Under the pieces are notes generated by a model, which saw only the letters and a list, made by a program, of their open reading frames with translations, had not been told where the DNA came from and did no database searches. Below, in pieces: positions 25,840 through 37,300 of a DNA stretch of 64,000 nt. Position 1 is the stretch's first letter; each line of letters begins with the position of its first letter. The stretch lies in contig OY987242.1 of the NCBI GenBank assembly GCA_963920765.1, positions 24,328,002 through 24,392,001 on the forward strand, in the 5' to 3' direction. A program made the position numbers and the translations under genes. The DNA comes from Ulota crispa (lineage: Eukaryota; Streptophyta; Bryopsida; Orthotrichales; Orthotrichaceae).

Positions 25840-26380
25840 TAAGGTAGGAGGCTCTAATTCAATCCAGGGCTCTAATTTGGTTTAGCTCTAGGAATGGCTA
25901 ACATGTTGCTTCAAATATCCATTACTGTCATTGATGAGTTAGGAGGGTTTAGCAAATTAGATTAACTTGCTAAGCCCACCTAACTCATCAATGACAATAA
26001 TAGATATTTGAAGTAACATGTCAACCCTTCCTAAAATTGAACCAAATTAAAGTAGGAGCACCCATAAGCAACGCTATTCACATAACCATCAGTTTTGAAA
26101 TTTTGGAAAATCTTTGGAAGTAAATAGATGTGATGACAATGATGTACACCATGTGAACATGAAATCTTGATAGTGGTTATGGGTACAATGGCAGTTTGCT
26201 CTTTAAAAATTCACAGCTTATTCTCACAATATCCAAATAATACACTCAAAATTACAAACTCATTATTTTTCTGTTCCTAATAGGATCCTATAATTTGCTA
26301 GTTCTTTATTAGCAGTTATCATGTTCAAAACCCTTAGTTTGACGTTTATGGGTGCTCCTACCTTAGAGCCTCCTACCTTA
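25840..26380. mobile_element. M3-2, AGGTA-type MITE interrupted by M4-1
   Basis: Starts AAGGTAGGAGGCTCTAATTC and ends GAGCCTCCTACCTTA after the M4-1 insertion. The internal palindrome is as in M3-1. Confidence 0.75.
26052..26365. mobile_element. M4-1, AGGTA-type MITE nested in M3-2
   Basis: AGTAGGAGCACCCATAAGC to GTTTATGGGTGCTCCTACCT, flanked by TA. Removing it with one TA restores the M3 end seen in M3-1. Confidence 0.75.
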
Positions 26381-26399
26381 GTATTCTCACTTCTCCCCA

Positions 26400-26770
26400 C
26401 TCCCCCAAAAAGAAAACAAGCCTCCTGTAACCGTTTCAAAGAGCACAATCATTCTACCGAGAAGGCTCTCTGTGCCAGAGGGCTCATGCCAAGGGACCAG
26501 GGGATCAATTTCCAAAGTGAGACATTTCCACCGAATCCTAAAGACGCAATTGGTTCCAGCTGTCGGTGGGCATGCCCAAAAACACTCATATTTGAAAGTG
26601 CCTGAAATTCCTTGGTTGAGACGCTTAGCATTCCCTGACAGAGGCCAAGGACGAGCACTTGCCCGGGGACATGGTACACAATTGTCTCAATATGCATACT
26701 TGTACTGGCCTCCAATCACACCCCACTGCATGTGGGTGTCATGTGAGAGCCAGGGCTTTTTTTTTTTTTT
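26400..26770. other. GC-richer island without a recognised gene
   Basis: Clearly less AT-rich than its surroundings, open in several frames on both strands (e.g. 26472-26822 plus, 26449-26715 minus), and bounded on the right by a poly-T run at 26759. No protein family recognised and no terminal repeats found. Confidence 0.35.
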
Positions 26771-27163
26771 GGCTTTTTGGTGCCAGATTGCACCCAAAAA
26801 AAATCTGGCAAAAAAACATTAAAAAAAATGCCAAAAAATTTGGATGATTTCACCACTAATCTTCAATTTTTTAAAAATAATTGGATGAAATTGCCAAATT
26901 GTGAATGGAAACCAAATTTTAAACATATAGTATGTACTAATGTGATATTTTCTAGCCAATATGTGGATGAATGTTGAAATTTGGAGCACCACTATAACAT
27001 TTTAAATAGCCACCTTCACACTTCTTAAAAAATGAAAAAAAAAAAGGCTTGGTGAGAGCATCTCTTGCAACCCTCCAATTACAAGGGCCTTTTTAATTGA
27101 AATATGTTCATTTAAGAGGGGATGGCCACTTGTATCATCAACACTATAACTTGCCAAATAAGG

Positions 27164-27476
27164 TAAGAGCACTCATAAGCGTCAGTTTAAGGGTTTTGAA
27201 CATGATGAGCATTAGTAAACATCTAGTAAATTATAAGATCCTATTAGGAACATAACAAAAAAAAGTTTGCACTTTTGAATGTATTATTTGGATATTGTGA
27301 GAATAAGTTATGAATTTTTAAAGAGCAAACTACCATTGCACCCATAACCAACACTAAGGTTTCATGTTCACATGTTGTACATCCTTGTAATTACATCTAT
27401 TCATTTCCTCATATTTTCCAAAATTTCAGAGGTGATGGTTATGGGGATACTAACGCTTATGGGTGTTCCTACCTTA
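27164..27476. mobile_element. M4-2, AGGTA-type MITE
   Basis: TAAGGTAAGAGCACTCATAAG to CTTATGGGTGTTCCTACCTTA. Same family as M4-1 in opposite orientation (both share GGGTTTTGAACATGAT or its complement). Confidence 0.75.
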
Positions 27477-28079
27477 TATTGCTAACCAATCACAAGTCAA
27501 GGAACTTCCAAAAGCAATAAATAATTTATGATGACTTGTTAATCCCAAAAAAATATACAACTTGTAGAAAGTTTAGTGACCTCTTCAAATATGACTTATT
27601 TGAAGCGAGGAAATAAAGGTAAAATAGATTGCTTGTCATCCAGAAATTAGAGGGGAGGGGACATTTGGAAGGTTGTAGGAGATGCTTTGAGAGCCACACA
27701 TGCCAAAGCAGCTGGTTTGAAATGGATGAATAAACAACACGATTTTTTTTGAAGTAGTCAGTTTAGAATGGATGACAAAACCAAAGGATTTTTTTGGAGT
27801 GTTGAGGGACAACCATTTTGTTCAAAGTTTCATGCGTTGTTTCACTACAAAAAATCTTTCCACCTAGGGCAAGAGTTTGGAGATAAGCGTTTCTAAAAAC
27901 TCAAAAAATATCTGTTTCAAATGGAACCTAAATATGAGTGTAAGATTCCAAGGGATCTATTTTTACACAAAGAAGTACAAGCAATCATTTCTTTTTCACA
28001 AAACAATTTTATGGAATGGATTTTTATTTTGGTGTGGCCCTACATTTAGTCCATGTGTGCCGTGTTATTGAATCCACCT
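27477..28079. other. Intergenic, nothing recognised
   Basis: No repeat ends or coding pattern supported. Confidence 0.35.
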
Positions 28080-29038
28080 TCAACCCCTAAAGGCTTTCGA
28101 TTAAGTTTTTGCCAAAATCGCTCTAAAACTATCATTTCTAGCACAAGTATCAAATTAAGAAAAATAAATAAATTTGGACACATGTAATTGTAAAATCTTG
28201 TAGTACACTAGTACTAAAAGATGTGGAAAACAATTTAGAAATTTCCACTATGTAAATTGTTAGATATTTGAGATTGAATTGTCAAAAAGTCATTTTTTAT
28301 CTTTGCAAAAACCTAAACATCTGCACTTCACAAGGTTGTATTTGTATGAAAAATCATCAAAATGGTTGTAACTCTTTGGATTTATTTTTCAAGGCAAGTT
28401 TGATACACACTTGAAAAATTTCAAAATTTTGGAATTGTGCAACACATAGGAAAACAATTGTAAGTAATCAAAAGTAGAGAATGATTCAAAACACTAAATT
28501 GTAAAGAATTTAATTATGAAAATGAAAAATGCAAATCCCAATGGTTTAAATGTTGTAATAAACAATTTACATCCTTTGGTAATTCTTTTTCCAAAATAAT
28601 AAATCTTGAGTAAAATAATGGACTTCAAAGTTCATTTCAGAGTAGAGAATCCATAAATGCCCGTTGTGATGCTTGCAAACAAGTTCTCCTCATAACTTTT
28701 ATCTCATTGAAAAAAATGGAATGATTCAAAGCTTCCCACGTGTATTACATATAGACCTAAAGAATCAATTTTAGTTTTAATTTTAAATTTTAAATGTAAT
28801 TTTTAAATAAGTTTTTTGAGCAACCCAGGCTGCCCAACAAGCAAAGAAAACTACATATCATGAATTAACTTTTGAACCTTGTAGTCAAAAGTTGTGAAAA
28901 TTGTTGGACCTTAAAGCAACTTCTTGAGCACATCATGTGTGAAAGTTTCATAGAAAATTATTGGAAAATATATTTGTAGTGAATTGCCCAAAATTGCTAT
29001 TTTGCAAAAAATAAATTGTTTGGGCCTTTAGGGGTTAA
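28080..29038. mobile_element. T8, TTAA element abutting T9
   Basis: Left end TCAACCCCTAAAGGC (TTAA changed to TCAA), right end GGGCCTTTAGGGGTTAA. The right-hand TTAA is also the left-hand TTAA of T9, so the two elements share one target copy. Confidence 0.75.
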
Positions 29039-29896
29039 CCCCCAAATGCCCTAGGCACCAAATTTTGGTGTTCAAAAAATTTCAAGAAAGTTTGAATGCT
29101 ATTGAAGGCACAAATTTGGTTGTTTTAAACATTTTTTTTGGAAAAGTTGTGCGTTGAAGTTAGCTTTAGCGCTCAAATTTAATTTCCTCCATATTTTATT
29201 CCAATTATTTTCTATGGAAGCTAAACTGCAAGCATATGTTTTATGTCACAAATAGTATCATGACAGTGTCACAAAGAATGTTATGAATAGTGTCACAAAG
29301 CCTATGACAAGTTGCCACATTGAAAAGACAAGCATCAAGTTGAGAAAAAAGTGAAGATTTCCCTTAGGCAATCTCTTAGGCAATAAAGACCCTTAATATT
29401 GAAGTTTTGTCATCTAACCAAATTTAACCCCTAAAGCTAGCGTTTTTTGTTTTGTTTTTGCTAGTAGAGTGACACACACCCCACCATGCATGCAGGCAAG
29501 GAAAACTTGGATAGTCATTGACGTTTGCTTGTTCATCCATAAAATCTACTAACATTAGTACCTCTCATCCAAAATTTGGAAAATTTGGTGCAGACTTTGG
29601 GAGGGATTTGGCAAATCCATTCATTTTTTCAAAGATTTTGCTGGTGTTATGGTAGCCAAATGGGTTTTGAGGTAAGGTTTAGGCAAATTTTTGCCAAGAT
29701 TGTTTTTGTTGCCTAAAGCTCTAAACAACATTTTTTTGGCAACATAGCAATTTTGGGCAACTTGCTACAAATGGGTTTGTCATTTCTTTTTTTTGAAATT
29801 TTCATGGATTATGTGTCCAAGGAGTGGCCTTATGGTCCAACAATTTTCATAATTTTTGACTTCATGGTTCACAAGTTATTGCACAATATGTATAGT

Positions 29897-30774
29897 TCCC
29901 GGACTAAAAAAATTGCTGCCCCCCTTTTGTCACTTTGATCACTCACTAAATTTAGCCTTTTAGCAAATACAATTGGAATTTTTTTATTTTGCATCATGGA
30001 TGTTAAATTCTCACTAGTAATCCCAGTCACTCATACCAAAAATCAACCTCAAAAAATCAAAACCCAATTTTTGGTGAATTGTTTTGTATAATAACCATGG
30101 TTTTACAAGAAGGTTGATTGAAAAACATTGGTGATGAATTTTTGAGATTTGATTGCATGGGTATGTAGGAAACATCCATATGCACATTTTTCATGCTAAA
30201 AAAGACCCCCTTAAGTAACAAAATTTTATCCTATAAAAATTTAAGTGCAACCTTTAATATGCCCAAATTTTGTAAATAGATATTTTTATGTTTTAACTAA
30301 CTCTTCAGTAAGGAAACATAACATCATGTTCAAAAGTACAAACTTAGTCACAATGTATGAGCAGAATAGAAAATTTTGATTTTCATAAAGAAATGTCTAT
30401 TTTACAAAATTTGGGCATATTAAAGGTTGCACTCAAATTTTTGTAGGTCAAAATTTTGTTACTTACGGGGGTCTTTTTTAGCATGAAAAATGTGCATATG
30501 GATGTTACCTACATACCTATGCAATCAAATCTCAAAAAAATTATCACCAATGTTTTTCAATCAATCTTCTTGTAAAACCATGGTTATTGTACAAAACAAT
30601 TCACCAAAAATTGGGTTTTGATTTTTTGAAGTTGATTTTTGGTATGAGTGATTGGGATTACTAGTAAGAATTAACATCCATGATGCAAAATAAAAAAATT
30701 CCAATTGTATTTGCTAAAAGGCTAAATTCAGTGAGTGATCAAAGTGACAAAAGGGGGGCGGTTGGTCCAAGTAC
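29897..30774. mobile_element. M6-3, fold-back element in T10, with 8 bp target duplication
   Basis: Arms of about 400 bp around about 30330. It is flanked by TGTATAGT on both sides (29889-29896 and 30775-30782). An 8 bp duplication is usual for the hAT superfamily. Confidence 0.75.
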
Positions 30775-31202
30775 TGTATAGTAGTTTTCTTTGCTTGGCA
30801 GGCAGCTCACACAACTACTTAAAAATTACATTTTTTTTGTTTGTTTTTGAAATTTGTTCTTTAGATTTATGTGTACGTGGGGAGCTTTGAATCATTCAAT
30901 TTTGATTAATGAGATGAAAGATATGAGGAGTTTTAGTTTGCGGGTAGGTATGGCATTGAGAGACTCCATACCTATTCATAAACTAAAACTCCTCATGTCT
31001 TTTATCTCTTTAATCAAAATTGAATGATTCAAAGCTTGCCACTTACATGTAAATTTAAAGAACCAATTTCATTTTTTTTAAGAAAATGTAAATTTTTGAG
31101 AAATTGTATGAGCTACCCGGGCTACCTGCCAAGCAAAGAAAACTATATATCATGCAATAGCTTGTGAACCATGAAGTCAAAAGTCATGAAAATTGTTGGG
31201 CC

Positions 31203-32838
31203 TTAACCCCTCAAGGCCTAAGCAGCCTTTTTTAATGATGTCTAGGGATTTTGGATAGGTCACTACAAATGAGTTTTGCAATGGTTTTTTTATTAAATTT
31301 TCACACATGAAGTACCCAAGGAGTAGCTATAAGGCCCAACAATTTTCATGACTTTTGACTACATGGTTCAAAAGTTATTGCATGACATGTTTTTTTTGCT
31401 TGTTAGGGCAGCCCGGGTAGCTCAAAAACTTCTAAAAACCCCTAAATGCCCAAGGGTGTTTTTCTTGTTTTCAAAAGGCAATTTTGAAGTTTTTGATTTG
31501 TCCTTGTAAGATCATTATTAAACATCAAAATAAAATTGTAACCATTAAATCTTGAACTTCAAGGCTTCTACATAGCGTTACCCAAAAAGAATCCAAAATG
31601 GCTCTGCAGATTTTAAGATATTTGCAATTGAATGATGATGAGAATAGAATTTTTTGCTTTTTCAGAAGCTGCCCAAAACTTCTAATGCAAATTGGCAACT
31701 TCTGGATACAAAATTGGAAAACAACCACTTAGATTGCTTTAGTGTTTATTGTTTTTACTTCAAAATCAATGGCCCCCTTCCATATCCATGACCACAATTT
31801 CACAAATGAGTCTGCAACGCAACTGTCAAAACGCAACCATCTAATACAAAGAAAATTTCATCTCCAATTATGGACCAAAAATCATTATGAATGAAATAAT
31901 TTTCAATGGTGAAAGGATTCTAATTTTTGTAACAAAGACATTCCAAGTGAAATTAGTCCAAAAACACTTTTAGATTTTGGTAAATGTCAAAATTTCAATA
32001 AAAAGGCCCTTATTACCTAAGGGAGTGCCCAAGGGAAATCTTCACCTTTTGCTCAACTTGATGCCCACCTTTTCAATGTGGCAACTTCTCGTAGGCTATG
32101 TGACACTATTCACGACACTATTCATGTCACAAAATGTATGCTTGTAGTTAACCTTCCACCAAAAACAATTGGAATAAGATATCGAGGAAGTTGAATTTGA
32201 ACGGTGGAGCTAACTTCAGCGCACAACTTTTCCAAAAAAAAAACTTGAAAATGATAAAATCCGTACCTTCAACAAGGTTTCAAAGTTTCTTGAAGTTTTT
32301 TGGACACCCAAATTGGGTGCCTTGGTCATTTAGGGGTTAAAATTACATTTCAAGTTTGGGTTTTCTTTAATTGGTTCTTTAGATCTATATATAGGTGGGA
32401 AGCTTTTCATCATTCAATTTTCATTAATGAGATAAAGTTATGAGAAGTTTTAGTTTGCAGGTAGGTAGACTCCACACCTATCCACAAACAATAACTTCTC
32501 ATAACTTTCATCTCATTAATGGAAATTGAATGATTAAAAGCTTCCCACCTGTATATAGATCTAAAGAACCAATTAAAGAAAACCAAACTTGAAAAGTAAT
32601 TTTTAAAGAATTTTTTGAGTTGCCTAGGGTGCCCTGACGAGCAAAGAAAACAACATATCATGCAATAACTTTTGAACCATGTAATCAAAAGTCATGAAAA
32701 TTGTTGGGCTTTATAGCTACTCCTTGGGTACTTCATATGTGAAAATTTAATAAAAAACAAATGCAAAGCTCATTTGTAGTGACCTACCCAAAATCCCTAG
32801 ACATCATAAAAAAGGTTGCTTGGGCCTTGAGGGGTTAA
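31203..32838. mobile_element. T11, TTAA element nested in T10
   Basis: Perfectly matching ends TTAACCCCTCAAGGCC and GGCCTTGAGGGGTTAA. Its arms are inverted copies around about 32470, interrupted in the left arm by T13. Confidence 0.8.
31435..32340. mobile_element. T13, innermost TTAA element of the nest
   Basis: Left end CCCCTAAATGCCC preceded by AAAA (a decayed TTAA), right end TCATTTAGGGGTTAA, about 0.9 kb and uninterrupted. It is the reverse-oriented full copy of the subfamily of which T9 is the interrupted copy. Confidence 0.7.
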
Positions 32839-33165
32839 ACTGTTAAAGCCACTCCTTGGACACATCAAGTGTGAAAATTTCAAAGAAAAAAAAAACAAAA
32901 AACCCATTTGTAGTGATGCCAAAAATCATGCTATGTTGCCAAAAAAACGTTGTTCAAGGCTTTAGGTGTTAAAAGTGCTTTGGACTAATTTCACTTGAAA
33001 TATCTTTGGTATAAAAACTAGAATTCATTCACAATTGAACTTTCTTCCATTCATAATAATTTATGGTCAATAATTGAAGCTAAAAAATTCTTTGTTTTAG
33101 GCAATTGAGCTTTAACAATTGGCTCATTTACAAAACTATGGTCATGGATCTAAAAGGGGGGCCAT

Positions 33166-33320
33166 TAAGGTAAGACCACCCATTCTTGAACCTTTAACAA
33201 CCTATCCCCAATTCCAACCTTATGTACCCAAGGAGTACATTTCAAGATTGAAATGTACACCACAAGTACATTAAGGGTCGGAATTGGGGACTGGTCAGGA
33301 ATAGGTGGTCTTACCTTAGT
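33166..33320. mobile_element. M8, 150 bp AGGTA-type MITE in T9
   Basis: TAAGGTAAGACCACC to GGTGGTCTTACCTTA, an exact inverted pair. T13 has the corresponding site without it, supporting a TA duplication. Confidence 0.8.
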
Positions 33321-33649
33321 TTTCAAGTAATAACAATAAACATTAAAACTTCCTAAGTGGTTGTTTCCCGATTTTGTATCCAAAAGTTGCCAATTTGCAT
33401 TACAAAAATTTCAGGCAATTCCAAAAGCAACAAAAAACTCCATACTTGTCCACAATCAATCACAAATATCTTAAAATACATGTGGCCATTTTGGACTGTC
33501 TTTGGGTAGCACCATCTAGAAACCTTGAAGTTCAAGATTCTACAAATACAATTTTGTTTTGATGTTTGATTAATAATGGTCTCGCAAGGACATTTCAAAA
33601 ACTTGAAAATTGCCTTCCGAAAACGAGAAAACTACTCTTTAGGGGTTAA

Positions 33650-34360
33650 TATCTATTTTAGAATTATCAGAGCATTCAGATTAGGAAAATTTTGCAGTAC
33701 TGTCATCAGCACTTAATAAGCCCTTAAATTTGCACACATGAAGACTAAGAACACAACTAGAGAAACTATGCTAACAGCAATCATTTTCGATCCATTTCAC
33801 TCAATCTCATGCAAAGGAACTCATGGTGTCAATTGCATTGCATCCTCTGAAACTCACTCTCTTCCATGTTATAAGAAAATAGTAAAGCGCAACACAGTAG
33901 AAGCACTCCTGCTACGGTACATAACCATTACCATCCATTTAACAATTCCACCTATATGTACATATGAGGGCGGAATTGAAAACTGGGCAGTATATGGTAC
34001 GCTCACCTTTGTGGAAACCATGTCTTGTTCCAGACAGGAAGTTCCAGTTTCAGCCAAGCTGGGTGGACTCCCTGGCTGGATTATGACATTATTTCCAGTA
34101 GTGAGAAAAAGATTGCAAGATCATAAATGACAAGTAATTCTGCATCCAAAAAACTTATCCAATATAGAGATTCTCAAGATTCGATCATTGCTAACACTAG
34201 AATTGGTTACAAAGAAAAAGAAACTCAGCTATCTTGCTTCCAACCACAAGGGCTGGGTTTATGGAAGAAGCGAGGAATACAAACCAAATTGCTAGTATAA
34301 TATCTGGCTTATCTCTCTCACTATGTGGTGTCAAACAAACACAAAGAGAGCGCTACTACA
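33650..34360. other. 3' flank of AP4E
   Basis: About 0.7 kb between the last T-element TTAA and the AP4E stop codon. It probably holds the AP4E 3' UTR (minus strand). A plus-strand open frame across 33738-34130 has no recognisable protein character and is antisense to the transcript. No repeat from the neighbouring cluster is seen inside it. Confidence 0.4.
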
Positions 34361-37300
34361 CTATCCAAAAAGGTCCTGGAAAAGGGCAGGATTTGTGCCT
34401 GTGGGAGTGACGCCGACTTGCCGAGTGGTAGCATCTTTTTGCAAAGAGTCTTGCACAGAATGTCCCTTCCGGTCCGGCAAAACAGTCGCTGGGGATGAAC
34501 TCGACTGCACAAGCCCTGCCAGTGGGCTGGCAGCTGGAACCTCATTCAAGTCCAGGAGTCCTGCTTGCGGTTCATTGTTCACGGCCTCCAAACCAGAACT
34601 GCTTGTAAGCCCTAAAGACAAGAAATCAGAATCATGTGTAGATGAGACAGTGCTAGGAGTGTTGTCATACAAAGACATGAAATCCATGCTATTCTGGGAT
34701 GCTACTTGTGTAGACGACGATGTAGCTGCTGACGGGGGTGGTGCCCCATCAAGTAATCCTTCCAATTCCATGAACGGATCATACGAGGGCTTTACAACGG
34801 GAGCTGATAGCGAGTCACCCTCACTCATGTCCATCAAGTCCATCAGAGGAGCTGAGGCTTGCTTTGGCTGAGCAGTATGTGATGCCTTTTCCTTCACAGG
34901 TCTTGCTGGTGCGGCCTTTTCACCAGGTCGGAGATTGGCTGCTGCTGCTGGCTTGGATCCCTTCACTGCATTCGCAGCCTGGCTTGGAGGTCCTCCAAAG
35001 AGAGAAGCCGCCAATCTCTGTTTCTCAGCTGGTATCTCTGGATGTCCCTTCTTTTTCTCAAAGTTGCGGGGATCATACATAGGCACTGCTCAACAACGGT
35101 TTCACGGACGAATAATCAATCAACGATACCAAATATAGCAATCTTGGACATGCCCGCACATGTACACAAAAGACAAAAATACACTAGCGAAGTATAACTG
35201 GCAATGCGTAGTTAAGTTACTTCATGGTGCACATAACTTACTCAATTCACTTAGAAATACTCTCAAACCAGTGCGTTTCAGAAAAGAAAATGCGTTAGAT
35301 TCTCCCACTTGTAAAGGCGTGTTAAGCAGTTTCTAACGTAAATCCTGCCGACTGTAATGCGGCAAGGTTTTCTAGGTCCCCTCTGAGGGGTGACTTTTCT
35401 ACAAGTGCTTGTTTCTCATGGGAGCACGCATGACTTGCATACAAAAAGAAGACTGAAAACATTGACAATGGACGAGACTGTAATCGTGCAATTACTAGAA
35501 AACTGACCTGCTGAAGTACTTTCCCAGTTATGGCTTGCTCTTTCTGAGACACCACTTCCGCCATTTCCACCTCTTTCTTTCTCTTGGTCAAAATTTGGAG
35601 TGGCTTCAGGAGGAGGAGGCTGAGAGGAAGCTGACGGACGGCCCCATTTCTTCTGCACTCCATCTAATCGGAGCCTTGAAACTTCAAGTCCAAGTAAATC
35701 GACCTGGGAATGATCAGCTGCTAACTGATTCCTGAGACTTCGAGGTGACTCCGGTTTTTTCTCCTGGAATTCTGGAAGAAGCGAAGAAGGAGCAGGTGAG
35801 GGAGTGGGTGCGGTTGGTGTTTCATAAGCTTCAAACCGTAATGCGTGGGAGGGCTCCTGTTGGCTGCGACTAGTACTAGCGAAAGAGCTCAAGCCACTGC
35901 TCATCTCAAGGCGTTCATTCTCATGGAAGTACGGACGGGCTCCGTTAGCCAAAGCTGAGTCTACAAAATCTTGTAAAAATGGTAGATCCTTGTCAATCTG
36001 CAGATTCACCCAACAAAGCTTCCAAAATCAATATTCGTCTGCCGACAGAAGGCGAACAGTGCTAAACTAGAAGTCACATTTCTAATTTTTGACAAATTCA
36101 AACACCGAAATTTCACATAAACATAGATGAGAATACAGTCGACCCTTTAAAAACCAAGAAGCCCAATATGAGCCACATACTCTTTTTAGTAGTTTCAGTA
36201 GGTAAAAAGGGAACTCTCTTTTGTATTTTATTTTGCGTACCTCAATTTCTTCACCACTCCCATTTTCAGGAAGCACCTTCTGCACAAGGTCCGGACTGAG
36301 TCCCAAGAATACTTGCAACTCATAAGCTCGTTGTTGAAGGTCTGTGGAGTGGGATGCTAAGAGATCATCGATGAATGAACGACACTGCAATGCCAACAAG
36401 GACAATCCATCGTCAGAAATGATACGTGACAAAGAACTGCTGACAGAAATTCGCAACTGCTTAGAAGCACACAATTTCCTGCTCAGAAAACATTAATAGA
36501 TCCAAAACCACGTATTTAAGAAGAGGTTTCCATGAAAGTACATAATCACAGGATTCTTAGGTGTAGCATGTGATTATCTGTGGTCTTTGTAGATACAACT
36601 GGAAAGGAAGAAATTGCTTTCAAAGAACGTCTCACAAGTACTGCAATTCTAACTAAATTGCCACACAACGGAGGAGACCATTCACCTCCTAGAAGAAGGT
36701 TTGTTGCTAACTTTAGCAGCTAAAACTGGACTGCAAAGTCTTCAGCACTTTCACAACAAGAATAAGAGACCCTGCATAAAGATTGAGAAGTCACCTCAGA
36801 TATAAGCTCAACTTGTCTGCCTGCCCCAATCTCAAAAGCGCAGATCTTGGTGATTGCTGTAACTGCATATCCCTGAGCATGTCCACAACAACATATATAT
36901 TAATCCAGTTCAATTTTTACTCATTCATAACATGCCATTAAAAGTCGTCAATCTATACGAGAGACACTCTCATCGACAAGAAAGGCCTCACCTCAGCAAA
37001 GATGCATCCAACAAGAAAGTGGCTGGAAAAGGGCACGAAACAGAATAGAGGCACATTCACCTTTACAACGGTATCACCAAGATGAGCTTCAGCAACGTCA
37101 CAGAGCTTGCCAATGATATCGTCAGCTGTATGCGTACCATCAGCGGTTCCATACTCTCCTAATACCCAGCACACAACCTGACATGAAAAAGTAGTAGTAA
37201 AAGTTAGATGCAAATAACTGAGAAATGCTGCGTACTCAAACCTCCTACCGAAATATTAAGGTTTCTTGTCTTACAATGTAGGTTGCAGGACTACCCTCCA

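Larger units (their letters stand above)
29424..32972. mobile_element. T10, TTAA element nested in T9
   Basis: TTAACCCCTAAAGC at the left, GGCTTTAGGTGTTAA at the right. Two palindromic arms meet near 30955. It has itself received the M6-3 fold-back (29897-30774), T11 (31203-32838) and, near its left end, a block (about 29455-29712) resembling 3250-3500 and the sequence around 21480-22190. Confidence 0.7.
29035..33649. mobile_element. T9, outer element of a four-level nest
   Basis: Left part 29035-29427 and right part 32969-33649, separated by T10. Ends CCCCCAAATGCCC and CTCTTTAGGGG. Its halves match those of T13 in reverse order and orientation, which shows T9 and T13 are the same non-palindromic subfamily in opposite directions. 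A small M8 MITE sits in the right part. Confidence 0.75.

Noticed and set aside
1..33600. LTR retrotransposons
   Set aside because: I found no paired long direct repeats with TG...CA ends, primer-binding site or gag-pol frames.
34323..34871. 182-codon plus-strand open frame
   Set aside because: It is antisense to the last AP4E exon, whose frame is continuous with the rest of the protein; the plus frame has no family resemblance.
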